From positions 1-64,000 of the forward strand of contig CAYXZR010000001.1 in the NCBI GenBank assembly GCA_964470025.1: DNA of 64,000 nt. The letters are read 5' to 3'. The notes beneath the pieces are model-generated. The model made no database searches and was not told the origin of the DNA. It saw only the letters and a program-made list of their open reading frames with translations. This document shows positions 8,222-15,096 of the stretch, piece after piece (position 1 is the first letter of the stretch; every line of letters starts with the position of its first letter). The DNA is from CAYXZR01 sp964470025 (GTDB lineage: Bacteria > Patescibacteriota > Patescibacteriia > Buchananbacterales > UBA6539). Both the position numbers and the translations under genes were made by a program.

Positions 8222-8752
8222 TTATCGTAATAATTTAATTTTTTTCTTGTTGCCTCCGAGCAAATAGCGCTTCGGATCTTCTCCTAAATCAGTGAAGTCA
8301 TCTGCGCCTTCAATCAGACGCGTTGATGTGGTCTTGCCGAACGCCATTACTTCTGTCATACACCCTTTGTTTACCTGCAAGTACTCAAGCAATGGCAAGT
8401 AATCTCCATCTCCTGATACAAGAATCACACTATCCAACCTATCTGCGAGCTTGATTGCGTCCATTGCGATTCCAACATCCCAGTCAGCCTTCTTGGCACC
8501 ACCAGTAAAGATCTGTAAATCTTTCATCTTTACTTCAAAACCCTGCTTATCGAGCGCTTCAAAAAATGACTTCTCTTCTCCGCCCTCAGAACGAATCACA
8601 TATGCGATTGCGCGGATGAGCTTTCGACCGGCTGTTGCCGTCTTAAGCACTTCTTGAAAATTTACGCGGGCACCATACAAATTTTTTGCAGAGTGGTACA
8701 TGTTTGCCACGTCGACAAATACGCCAATTCTCTGCTCTTTGTGTTTTATCAT
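8222..8752 (-). CDS. NYN-domain (LabA/DUF88-type) putative ribonuclease
   Basis: A 176-residue protein consisting of one NYN/PIN-like domain: GVFVDVANMY at the N-terminus (Asp of the metal site), KKADWDVGIAMDAI in the middle and SVILVSGDGDYLPLL with the SGDGD motif, the three acidic positions expected for metal-dependent RNA cleavage. A short basic tail ends the protein. It is located 36 bp after rpsO and upstream of pnp on the same strand, which suggests a role in RNA processing or decay with PNPase. Confidence 0.85.
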   Translation of the reverse strand: MIKHKEQRIGVFVDVANMYHSAKNLYGARVNFQEVLKTATAGRKLIRAIAYVIRSEGGEEKSFFEALDKQGFEVKMKDLQIFTGGAKKADWDVGIAMDAIKLADRLDSVILVSGDGDYLPLLEYLQVNKGCMTEVMAFGKTTSTRLIEGADDFTDLGEDPKRYLLGGNKKKIKLLR

Positions 8753-8788
8753 ACTTTTATTTTACAAAAGGGAAAGGCTTAACTCAAG

Positions 8789-9133
8789 TTAAGCCTCTGC
8801 CTCGTCTTCTTCGTTTGTTTCTTCTTCAACTACTTCCTTTGGTTCTTCCTTTTTTCGCTTTGACTCAGCTACTTTTAGCTTAAGATCATCTACGAGCTGA
8901 AGATATGCTTCGTTGTCTTCTCGACTAAGATACTGAAGTAATCGTCGTCGTTCAGCAACTTTTTTGAGCAACCCACGTCGTGATGAGAAATCCTTCTTAT
9001 GATCCTTAAGATGCTTAGTAAGCTCTTTAACCTCTTCGGTCAAAATAGCAATCTGCACCTGTGATGAACCAGTGTCACCATCGTGAGTTTGATACTTTTT
9101 AATAATTCGTTCTTTTTTCTTCTTGTCCAGCAT
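8789..9133 (-). CDS. rpsO: 30S ribosomal protein uS15 with acidic C-terminal tail
   Basis: The S15 fold is clear: MLDKKKKERIIKKYQ, HDGDTGSSQVQIAILT and the helices ending RRRLLQYL. I choose ATG at 9133 because it matches the family start and follows a GAGAAAGGG ribosome site; an in-frame TTG 30 bp upstream would add ten residues not seen in S15. The protein is about 114 residues, longer than the usual 88-89 because of a C-terminal extension of alternating basic and strongly acidic residues (about 90-114). S15 binds 16S rRNA helices 20-22. It is the first gene of the block with NYN and pnp. Confidence 0.93.
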   Translation of the reverse strand: MLDKKKKERIIKKYQTHDGDTGSSQVQIAILTEEVKELTKHLKDHKKDFSSRRGLLKKVAERRRLLQYLSREDNEAYLQLVDDLKLKVAESKRKKEEPKEVVEEETNEEDEAEA

Positions 9134-9292
9134 ACTGCGTGGCCCTTTCTCTACGATATCCAAGCCGTGTCGATAGGCAAAGCCGAGATAACGTACTACT
9201 AATAATGTGAGCTTAAGCTACCATTTAACTGCACATTTGTCAATATATAGTGTTATGTCATACAATCACTAAACACATACTTATTCCTACCT

Positions 9293-10795
9293 ATGAACAA
9301 ACAGATAACACTTATTATTTTAGACGGTTGGGGCCATAGTGATGATCCACAAAATAATGCAGTTGCTGCAGCAGCTACTCCTTTTTTTGACTCACTTTTG
9401 CAGCGTTATCCAAACACGCTACTTTATGCAGGTGAAGAACACGTAGGACTCCCTAAGGGCCAGATGGGCAATAGTGAGGTATGCCACACAACAATTGGCA
9501 CTGGGATGATTATTGATGCTGATTTGGTGCGTATTGCTAAAGATATTGATTCGGGAGCTTTTGAGCATAATCCAGAATTTATCAAGCTCTTTGATCATGT
9601 TAAGCAACACGACTCAACCCTACATATCAAAGGTCTCTTAAGTGATGGTGGGGTTCACAGTCACAAGGATCACTTGTTTGCGTTTCTTAGGGCTGCAAAG
9701 CTCCATGATATTGAAAAAGTAGTGATCCATATTTTTACTGATGGCCGAGACACTGCCCCACAAAGCTCAGTAGCGTATATAGAAGAACTCGAACACCTCA
9801 TCGACGAGCTTGGTATCGGCTATATCGCAACGGCGACAGGGCGATTTTATGCAATGGATCGTGATAACAACTGGGATCGACTCAAAAAAGCAGAAGCAGC
9901 GCTATTTGAATGCAAGGGTACGGTATGTCACAACAAAAAACCCTCTGAGGTAATGGCTAAACTCCATAAACAAGGTGTACTTGATGAACATCTTGAGCCG
10001 CTTGTGTTTGTAAATGATAAGCAAGAAGGGTATGCGATTAAAAAAAATGACGGCGTATTCTTTTTTAACTTCAGATCAGATCGTGCCAAGATGTTTAACA
10101 AAAAAATAGTTGAGCGCGTTGATAGTGATAATCTCTATTTTGTTACCATGACCGAGCACGATACTGATCCGAGAGGCAAGGTTGCTTTTGGACCAAAAAG
10201 TATAGAGACAACACTAGCTGCTGAGATAGCAAAAGCTGGCCTACGTCAGTCTCATATTGCAGAGACGGAGAAGTTTGCGCATGTGACATACTTTTTTAAC
10301 GGTGGATTTGAAGGCGCCCATGTTAATGAAAAGCATGTACTTCTTGAAAGTCACAAACATGTAGCGACCCATGACCTAGCTCCGGAAATGCGAGCTGAAG
10401 CGATTGCCGATAAAGCAATTGAAGATATCCAAGAAGGAATTGAGTTTGTGCTGATTAACTTTGCCAACCCTGATATGGTTGGTCACACTGGTAATGTACC
10501 AGCAATTATTGCGGCGATCGAAGAAGTCGATGCACAGTTAAAGCGTGTAGTTGAAGCGGTTCAGCAGCAAGATGGTATTGCGATTATTACGGCTGACCAT
10601 GGTAATGCAGAACAAAACATCGACCCAACTACTGGGCATGTACATACAGCACATACATTAAATCGCGTGCCATTTATCATCACAGCTGATACTGCTCTAC
10701 GTGAAGGTGGGCTGGCTGATATTGCTCCGACTATTCTTACTCTCTTATCACTTCCTATTCCTGCGAGTATGAATGGCACTTCCCTTTTGCATTAG
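9293..10795 (+). CDS. gpmI: 2,3-bisphosphoglycerate-independent phosphoglycerate mutase
   Basis: A 500-residue iPGM of normal length. It begins with the metal-binding DGWG motif (ILDGWGHSDD), has the phosphoserine motif MGNSEV at about 59-64, SDGGVHSH and FTDGRD in the transferase domain and ITADHGNAEQN near the C-terminus. It interconverts 3- and 2-phosphoglycerate in glycolysis with two Mn ions. The stretch after the active serine reads VCHTTIGTG, whereas the family consensus is VGHLNIGAGR, so a Gly and the conserved Arg are changed. It is transcribed divergently from rpsO. Confidence 0.95.
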   Translation: MNKQITLIILDGWGHSDDPQNNAVAAAATPFFDSLLQRYPNTLLYAGEEHVGLPKGQMGNSEVCHTTIGTGMIIDADLVRIAKDIDSGAFEHNPEFIKLFDHVKQHDSTLHIKGLLSDGGVHSHKDHLFAFLRAAKLHDIEKVVIHIFTDGRDTAPQSSVAYIEELEHLIDELGIGYIATATGRFYAMDRDNNWDRLKKAEAALFECKGTVCHNKKPSEVMAKLHKQGVLDEHLEPLVFVNDKQEGYAIKKNDGVFFFNFRSDRAKMFNKKIVERVDSDNLYFVTMTEHDTDPRGKVAFGPKSIETTLAAEIAKAGLRQSHIAETEKFAHVTYFFNGGFEGAHVNEKHVLLESHKHVATHDLAPEMRAEAIADKAIEDIQEGIEFVLINFANPDMVGHTGNVPAIIAAIEEVDAQLKRVVEAVQQQDGIAIITADHGNAEQNIDPTTGHVHTAHTLNRVPFIITADTALREGGLADIAPTILTLLSLPIPASMNGTSLLH

Positions 10796-10830
10796 TGGCA
10801 AAAATACTTTAAGTGTCGTAAAATAGATAC

Positions 10831-11679
10831 ATGAAAGAATATCTCAAAAAGTTTTACAAATACTTAGATCGAGAAAAAGAATTAAGTGCTGCTACTGTTA
10901 CTAATTATGCATTTTACCTTGATCGATTTTTTTTCTGGTCAAAAAGTAAAGGACCAAAAGGTATTACAAAAGATAAAGTAGCTGCTTATACAAAATGGTT
11001 GCATACTTCAAATGCAGATCACGATAAACTTGATCAAGCTACGATTAACTACCATCTAATTGCACTTCGATCACTACTTACTTATTTTTTTGAAGAAGGA
11101 ATTGATTCGCTTGATCCTTATGAAGTTCGATTAAAAAAACTAGATATTCCCGACATCACTCCTCTGTCAGAAAAAGAATTAACTTCTTTACTTGAAGCTC
11201 CTCAAAAGTTTAGTGATGATGTCATGATACAATTGAGAGACACGGCATTACTTCAAGCGCTAAGCTCAACTGGGATAAAAGTTTCTGAATTATCACAGCT
11301 ACGTCGCAAAGACATTGATACTGATACTAAAAGTATTGTAGTTAAAAAAGGCTCTCATACACGAGCACTTTCTACATCCAAAGAAGCGCTAGCTGCACTC
11401 AAAAAATATCTTTCAAAACGAAGGGATACTTCTGCTCTTGTTTTTGTTCGTCATGACCGTGCACGAGCAGGCATGAAAATAACTGCGCTTACTCCACGCA
11501 GTATTCAACGAACGGTAAAAATGTATGGTCAGCTGGCACATATCAAGCAAGATGTAACGCCAAAGCTCCTTCGTCATAGTTATGCGATTCACCTCATCAA
11601 AGATGGAGTGGATCTCAAGCAAGTTCAAGCACGCCTTGGACATGTAGCAAGTACTACTACGCAGCGATATATAGGTTGA
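10831..11679 (+). CDS. Xer-like tyrosine recombinase with altered catalytic residues
   Basis: A 282-residue integrase with an N-terminal SAM-like core-binding domain (1-105) and a C-terminal catalytic domain. Aligned with XerC/D by eye, the first catalytic Arg is Lys150 (STGIKVSEL), the HxxR motif is K245-LLR248, and the GH motif (LGHVAS) and the Tyr280 nucleophile (TTQRYIG) are kept. The protein ends two residues after the tyrosine, so the usual C-terminal helix is absent. The start follows TAAAAT at 6 nt, suggesting a leaderless mRNA. It lies immediately upstream of tRNA-Arg, tRNA-His and the repeat array. Either it is a divergent chromosome-dimer resolvase or it serves that array. Confidence 0.82.
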   Translation: MKEYLKKFYKYLDREKELSAATVTNYAFYLDRFFFWSKSKGPKGITKDKVAAYTKWLHTSNADHDKLDQATINYHLIALRSLLTYFFEEGIDSLDPYEVRLKKLDIPDITPLSEKELTSLLEAPQKFSDDVMIQLRDTALLQALSSTGIKVSELSQLRRKDIDTDTKSIVVKKGSHTRALSTSKEALAALKKYLSKRRDTSALVFVRHDRARAGMKITALTPRSIQRTVKMYGQLAHIKQDVTPKLLRHSYAIHLIKDGVDLKQVQARLGHVASTTTQRYIG

Positions 11680-11733
11680 TTTTTAAGCTTTTTTCTGGTA
11701 GTATCGAAGGGTTTACAATACAGTACGTCATAT

Positions 11734-11805
11734 GCCCCTGTAGTTCAATGGATAGAACGGGGGCCTTCTAAGCCTTAGATCTAGGTTCGATTCCTAGCGG
11801 GGGCA
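11734..11805 (+). tRNA. tRNA-Arg (anticodon UCU)
   Basis: Complete cloverleaf: 7-bp acceptor GCCCCTG/CGGGGGC with one wobble, D-stem GTTC/GAAC, anticodon stem GGGGC/GCCTT with loop CTTCTAA (TCT), T-arm CTAGG-TTCGATT-CCTAG. No CCA is encoded. Confidence 0.95.
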
Positions 11806-11885
11806 TGTGAGGTAGTGTATTGTACGTAACCACTTGATTTTTTACTAAAAATCAGTATAATACGATCTAGCTACAATAGTATTAT

Positions 11886-11959
11886 GGTGGTAGTAGCTCA
11901 GTTGGTAGAGCTCCGGGTTGTGGTTCCGGCGGTCGAGGGTTCAAGCCCCTTCTACCACC
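11886..11959 (+). tRNA. tRNA-His (anticodon GUG)
   Basis: The acceptor is 8 bp (GGTGGTAG/CTACCACC), as expected for the extra G-1:C73 pair of tRNA-His. The D-stem is GCTC/GAGC, the anticodon loop TTGTGGT (GTG) and the T-arm GAGGG-TTCAAGC-CCCTT. CCA is not encoded. Its 3' end runs straight into repeat copy A. Confidence 0.95.
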
Positions 11960-12025
11960 TTGGCCTCTGAACAGAAGTTCGAAGTCCGAGGAAAAAACAT
12001 CTCCCTTTTGGGGAGGTGTTTTTAT
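11957..12025 (+). repeat. Hairpin-terminator repeat, copy A (joined to tRNA-His)
   Basis: ACCTTGGCCTCTGA...GAAGTCCGAGG forms a hairpin (CCTTGG with CCGAGG), then A-run, then the stem ACATCTCC/GGAGGTGT and a T-run, i.e. a terminator that would work in both directions. In this copy the left part is the real 3' end of tRNA-His. Confidence 0.85.
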
Positions 12026-12058
12026 ATAAAAAAATACCCTACTATAACTATTAGGGTA

Positions 12059-12463
12059 TTATGTTGTTTCTAATGATGGGGTTGGCAACCAAAACTTTGG
12101 GCTGCTTGTTTTTTTATCTTTCCTCCTTCCGCTACCGTCTTTCAGTTTGTACCACGCTACTCGATAAGTCTTATCTACAACTTGTTCTTCGGTGAATCTT
12201 ATTGTCACTACTTCAGCATCACTTAAACCACTCATAATATTATAGAACCTATTCAAAGAAAGATGGATGCCTTGAGTCTTTAATTCTTTTTTGAGCTCAT
12301 ATCCCTTCATCTCCCCCAATCTACCCAGGGTATTAATTATTGCGGTTTCGATTTCAGCTCGAGTGATCTGATCAAGTATCGCATGTACTATAGACCATAT
12401 TATCAAGGAAACGAGTACTAAACCAATAAACTTTAAACAAAGGAACGATATATCATTAATCAT
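12059..12463 (-). CDS. Membrane-anchored winged-helix-like protein, cassette gene
   Basis: I choose ATG at 12463 (134 residues) because AGGAGG stands 6 nt before it; the longer frame has no such site. One transmembrane helix (about 8-28, FIGLVLVSLIIWSIVHAI) is followed by a soluble domain whose pattern, AEIETAIINTLGRLGEMKGY followed by a second helix and a beta-like VVTIRF, resembles a winged helix of the PadR type. The C-terminus is basic. It is flanked by repeat copies A and B and reads against the direction of the neighbouring tRNAs. The family is not recognised. Confidence 0.65.
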   Translation of the reverse strand: MINDISFLCLKFIGLVLVSLIIWSIVHAILDQITRAEIETAIINTLGRLGEMKGYELKKELKTQGIHLSLNRFYNIMSGLSDAEVVTIRFTEEQVVDKTYRVAWYKLKDGSGRRKDKKTSSPKFWLPTPSLETT

Positions 12464-12568
12464 CAGTACCCTCCTAACTGCTGATTTTCTATCCTTGTAA
12501 AGATATTGCAAGAAAATAACATAAATACTGCTTATTGTCAATGATTATAGTACTTGAATAAAAAATTG

Positions 12569-12663
12569 GGTTCGGAACTCGTCCCATAGCCGACCTTGGC
12601 CTCTGAGCAGTCGTTCGAAGTCCGAGGAAAAAACATCTCCCTTTTGGGGAGGTGTTTTTATTT
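12569..12663 (+). repeat. Hairpin-terminator repeat, copy B
   Basis: Same core as copy A, preceded by GGTTCGGAACTCGTCCCATA and GCCGACC, which looks like a decayed tRNA T-arm and acceptor end (GGTTC..., GACC next to TTGG as CACC is in tRNA-His). It separates two minus-strand membrane-protein genes and serves as terminator for the one at 12676-12978. Confidence 0.85.
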
Positions 12664-12675
12664 ATTAGTATTTAC

Positions 12676-12978
12676 CTAAATGCAATTCTCGTAAAAATTA
12701 CATTCTCTTTCAAGATAAGAGGCCACAGTTAATACTGCGGTGGTTATAAATAGAATTGAAATAGTCGACGTGATTAAAATTTTAACTATATATGTCTTTC
12801 CCAAACGTAGGACAAATAGCCACTGGAGAAATACTAATATCCCGAGCAACAAGGTTAATAATATAATCTTCAATCCTGCTCTATTTAATTCTAGAAGAAA
12901 TCCAATTAAAACTATTGTCAACACGATAGCCTGGCCATGCAAAGTTACTTTTTTGAGTCCACCTATAAAAATCTCCAT
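12676..12978 (-). CDS. Small three-TM membrane protein, cassette gene
   Basis: A 100-residue hydrophobic protein with three predicted membrane helices (about 14-30, 35-53, 63-90). It has no motif I recognise. It is a single-gene unit between repeat copies B and C, on the minus strand, and ends just before the terminator part of copy B. It could be a cassette cargo of the same type as the genes at 12059 and 17647. Confidence 0.55.
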   Translation of the reverse strand: MEIFIGGLKKVTLHGQAIVLTIVLIGFLLELNRAGLKIILLTLLLGILVFLQWLFVLRLGKTYIVKILITSTISILFITTAVLTVASYLERECNFYENCI

Positions 12979-13015
12979 ATTATGCCCAAATTAATAAGTA
13001 TTAGCAGTATACCAT

Positions 13016-13107
13016 AGTTCGAAACTCGGCCCATAGCCGACCTTGGCCTCTGAAGCACTTCGAAGTCCGAGGAAAAAACATCTCCCTTTTGGGGAGGTGT
13101 TTTTATT
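13016..13107 (+). repeat. Hairpin-terminator repeat, copy C
   Basis: Same unit as B with the left part starting AGTTCGAAACTCGGCCC. It marks the left edge of the copper operon. The csoR -35 element (13107) begins directly after its T-run. Together with copy D it brackets the operon as a direct repeat. Confidence 0.85.
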
Positions 13108-13160
13108 TGACATAAAAATACAAAAGGAGTACAACATATATATCCCCCCTATGGGGATAT
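13107..13160 (+). promoter_or_regulatory. csoR promoter with overlapping CsoR-type operator
   Basis: TTGACA (13107-13112) and TACAAC (13130-13135) are 17 bp apart. The start site is covered by a G/C-tract palindrome at 13140-13160, an ATATCCCCCC arm and a GGGGATAT arm around TAT, which is the usual look of Cu(I)-responsive CsoR operators. Copper binding would release CsoR and open the operon. Confidence 0.7.
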
Positions 13161-13173
13161 TAACAATTACTCT

Positions 13174-13452
13174 ATGAAGCAAGACAAACGCAAAAAAACT
13201 ACTACCAAGGCAAAGGCCTTGCATCGTATCAAAATTATCCAAGGGCACCTTTCGTCCATTGAACGAATGCTGGAAAATGGCTCGTATTGCGTAGACATCG
13301 TGCATCAATCACTTGCAGTACAAAAGGCGCTTAAAAAACTAGATAGCCTTTTGATTGAAGGACATCTTAATACTTGCGTGGTGAGCCAAATCAAAAATGG
13401 TCAGACGACTAAGACTACCACTGAACTATTACGACTATTTGACTACAAATAA
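13174..13452 (+). CDS. csoR: CsoR/RcnR-family copper-sensing repressor
   Basis: A 92-residue all-helical regulator of the DUF156/CsoR family: HRIKIIQGHLSSIERML in helix 1, then YCVDIVHQ with the first Cu-ligand Cys near 38 and EGHLNTCV with His and Cys near 63 and 67, the C-H-C triad of Cu(I)-sensing members. It heads the copper operon; the next gene starts 1 bp after its stop. It probably represses itself and the three downstream genes through the palindrome at 13140-13160. Confidence 0.92.
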   Translation: MKQDKRKKTTTKAKALHRIKIIQGHLSSIERMLENGSYCVDIVHQSLAVQKALKKLDSLLIEGHLNTCVVSQIKNGQTTKTTTELLRLFDYK

Positions 13453-13453
13453 T

Positions 13454-14872
13454 ATGAGTGAAAACAAAAAACAAACTTTATATGTTTCAGGGATGCACTG
13501 TGCAGCCTGTGAACTTATCGTTGAAAAAACTCTCCTTAAGCAGGACGGTGTGCAGTCGGCTAACGCCTCTCTGGGATCTGGACAAGCAACTGTTGAGATT
13601 ACAGAGAGTAAGTATCTGAATATCAAAAATATCAACGACAAGTTGCAAAAACACGGATATAAACTTTCTGAACACCCAGCCTACTCTACTAAGGAGCCAT
13701 GGTTTACTGAAACCAAAGACGGCAAGCTTTCGTTTAACGGTAAGAAGTTAACAAAAGTTTTCAAAACACTCGGAATTGTTGGTGTGCTACTGATTCTTTT
13801 CTACTATATTGAAACATTGCAACTAGGTAGATTTATCTCAGTAGATGCCAACTCGTCACTGCCAGCGTTTTTTATCCTAGGCCTAGTAGCTGGTGCATCA
13901 AGTTGTGCAGCGCTTATCGGTGGACTACTGCTTTCGCTGACCAAGCACTGGAATAGCCGCTATGGAGGGGCTGAAAAAACCAAGCGCTTTATTCCACATG
14001 CGCAGTTTCATGCTGGAAGGCTTGCTTCGTTTTTTATCCTCGGTGGTGTGCTCGGCAAAGTTGGTGAAGGTGCAGCGCTTACTAATGCATCCTTTTTTTC
14101 AGTACTGGTACTTCTCATCTCAGTAGTGATGTTTGTCTTGGCACTGCAAATGCTTGGTGTGCAGTGGGCATACAAATTCACTCCTCGGCTGCCAAAATTT
14201 ATGACTCGAGCAGCGAGTTCTGATCAACGCTCTGGCGGAGCTGCTCCGCTGCTTACAGGAGCTGGAACGTTCTTTCTGCCATGTGGCTTCACACTAATCG
14301 CTCAAGGCGTGGCACTGACTACTGGCAGCTTCCTTAGCGGTGGACTGGTAATGCTATTTTTTGCACTTGGAACGTTGCCACTCTTACTTGGTATTAGTGT
14401 GACGGGTGTGAGCATGACAAGTAAGCCCCATCTGACCGCAAAGTTTTCTACTATAGCTGGATTACTTATTGTATTTTTTGCCTTCTATACTGCAAATGGT
14501 CAGCTCAACGTGCTTGGCTATCCAAGCTTGAGCTCGCTGTTTAGCAACCCAGCTAGTGAAACTGCGACAGTTGATAGCTCAGCAATCCCTACCAACACTG
14601 GCCAACAAGTAGTTGGCCTGGTAGCAAAAGAGTTTAGCTATATCCCTACCGGAGATACTACTTTTGCAGCAAACACGCCAACGCAGCTTGTGGTAGACAA
14701 CCAGGGTGTGCTTGGATGTGGCGCGTTTATTGCTTCTCGAGGATTGATAGACGGCTATGTCGCACTTGAACGAGGAGTAAATACAATTGACCTTGGCTCA
14801 CCTGCTCCAGGGACATACCGCATCACTTGCTCGATGGGTATGGTGCCACCAGTAACTATTAACTTTCAATAA
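13454..14872 (+). CDS. HMA - TauE/SafE (UreH-like) membrane - cupredoxin copper protein
   Basis: Start chosen at ATG 13454, 1 bp after csoR; an in-frame upstream ATG lies inside csoR. About 472 residues in three parts: an HMA domain with GMHCAAC (about 13-19), a six-helix sulfite-exporter/UreH-type membrane region (about 110-330) containing SSCAALIGG and FFLPCGFT with conserved cysteines, and a secreted C-terminal cupredoxin-like domain ending YRITCSMGMVPP, whose C-x-M-G-M resembles a copper site. Such fusions occur in copper operons of Gram-positive and CPR bacteria and probably move or buffer copper at the membrane. Confidence 0.85.
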   Translation: MSENKKQTLYVSGMHCAACELIVEKTLLKQDGVQSANASLGSGQATVEITESKYLNIKNINDKLQKHGYKLSEHPAYSTKEPWFTETKDGKLSFNGKKLTKVFKTLGIVGVLLILFYYIETLQLGRFISVDANSSLPAFFILGLVAGASSCAALIGGLLLSLTKHWNSRYGGAEKTKRFIPHAQFHAGRLASFFILGGVLGKVGEGAALTNASFFSVLVLLISVVMFVLALQMLGVQWAYKFTPRLPKFMTRAASSDQRSGGAAPLLTGAGTFFLPCGFTLIAQGVALTTGSFLSGGLVMLFFALGTLPLLLGISVTGVSMTSKPHLTAKFSTIAGLLIVFFAFYTANGQLNVLGYPSLSSLFSNPASETATVDSSAIPTNTGQQVVGLVAKEFSYIPTGDTTFAANTPTQLVVDNQGVLGCGAFIASRGLIDGYVALERGVNTIDLGSPAPGTYRITCSMGMVPPVTINFQ

Positions 14873-14873
14873 T

Positions 14874-15092
14874 ATGGACACAACACTCACGGTGCATGGC
14901 ATGCACTGCCAGGCTTGCAAAACACTCATCACCATGGAACTCGAAGAAGCTGGACTTGATGACAAGGTCTCAGCGATTGAAATGTCATTAGATGAAAAAC
15001 AAGGAATTATCTCACTTACTTCTGTAATTGAAGAAGAGGTGCAAAAAATCAAAGACATTATTAATTCTTTTGACGCTTACTCAGTAACATAA
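14874..15092 (+). CDS. copZ: CopZ-like copper chaperone (HMA domain)
   Basis: A 72-residue stand-alone heavy-metal-associated domain with the metal motif GMHCQAC at about 9-15. The length equals the CopZ/Atx1 fold. It would hand Cu(I) to the N-terminal HMA domain of the ATPase encoded 4 bp downstream. It starts 1 bp after the preceding copper gene. An unusually acidic second half distinguishes it from the HMA domains of its neighbours. Confidence 0.9.
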   Translation: MDTTLTVHGMHCQACKTLITMELEEAGLDDKVSAIEMSLDEKQGIISLTSVIEEEVQKIKDIINSFDAYSVT

Positions 15093-15096
15093 TTAT

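Noticed and set aside
11677..11679. Possible use of TGA as glycine (genetic code 25 as in Gracilibacteria/Absconditabacteria), suggested by the TGA in the lipid-kinase gene and after the Xer-like gene
   Set aside because: Most genes are full length under the standard code, read-through of the Xer-like gene would run into tRNA-Arg, and TGA is a sensible stop at 51689 (ATGA overlap) and at 62447.
12991..13308. Open frames on the minus strand across the repeat copies (for example 12991-13308 and 18026-18241) that share the peptide NKNTSPKGRCF
   Set aside because: The shared peptide is only the translation of the repeated hairpin and terminator; there is no ribosome site and one frame overlaps csoR antisense.
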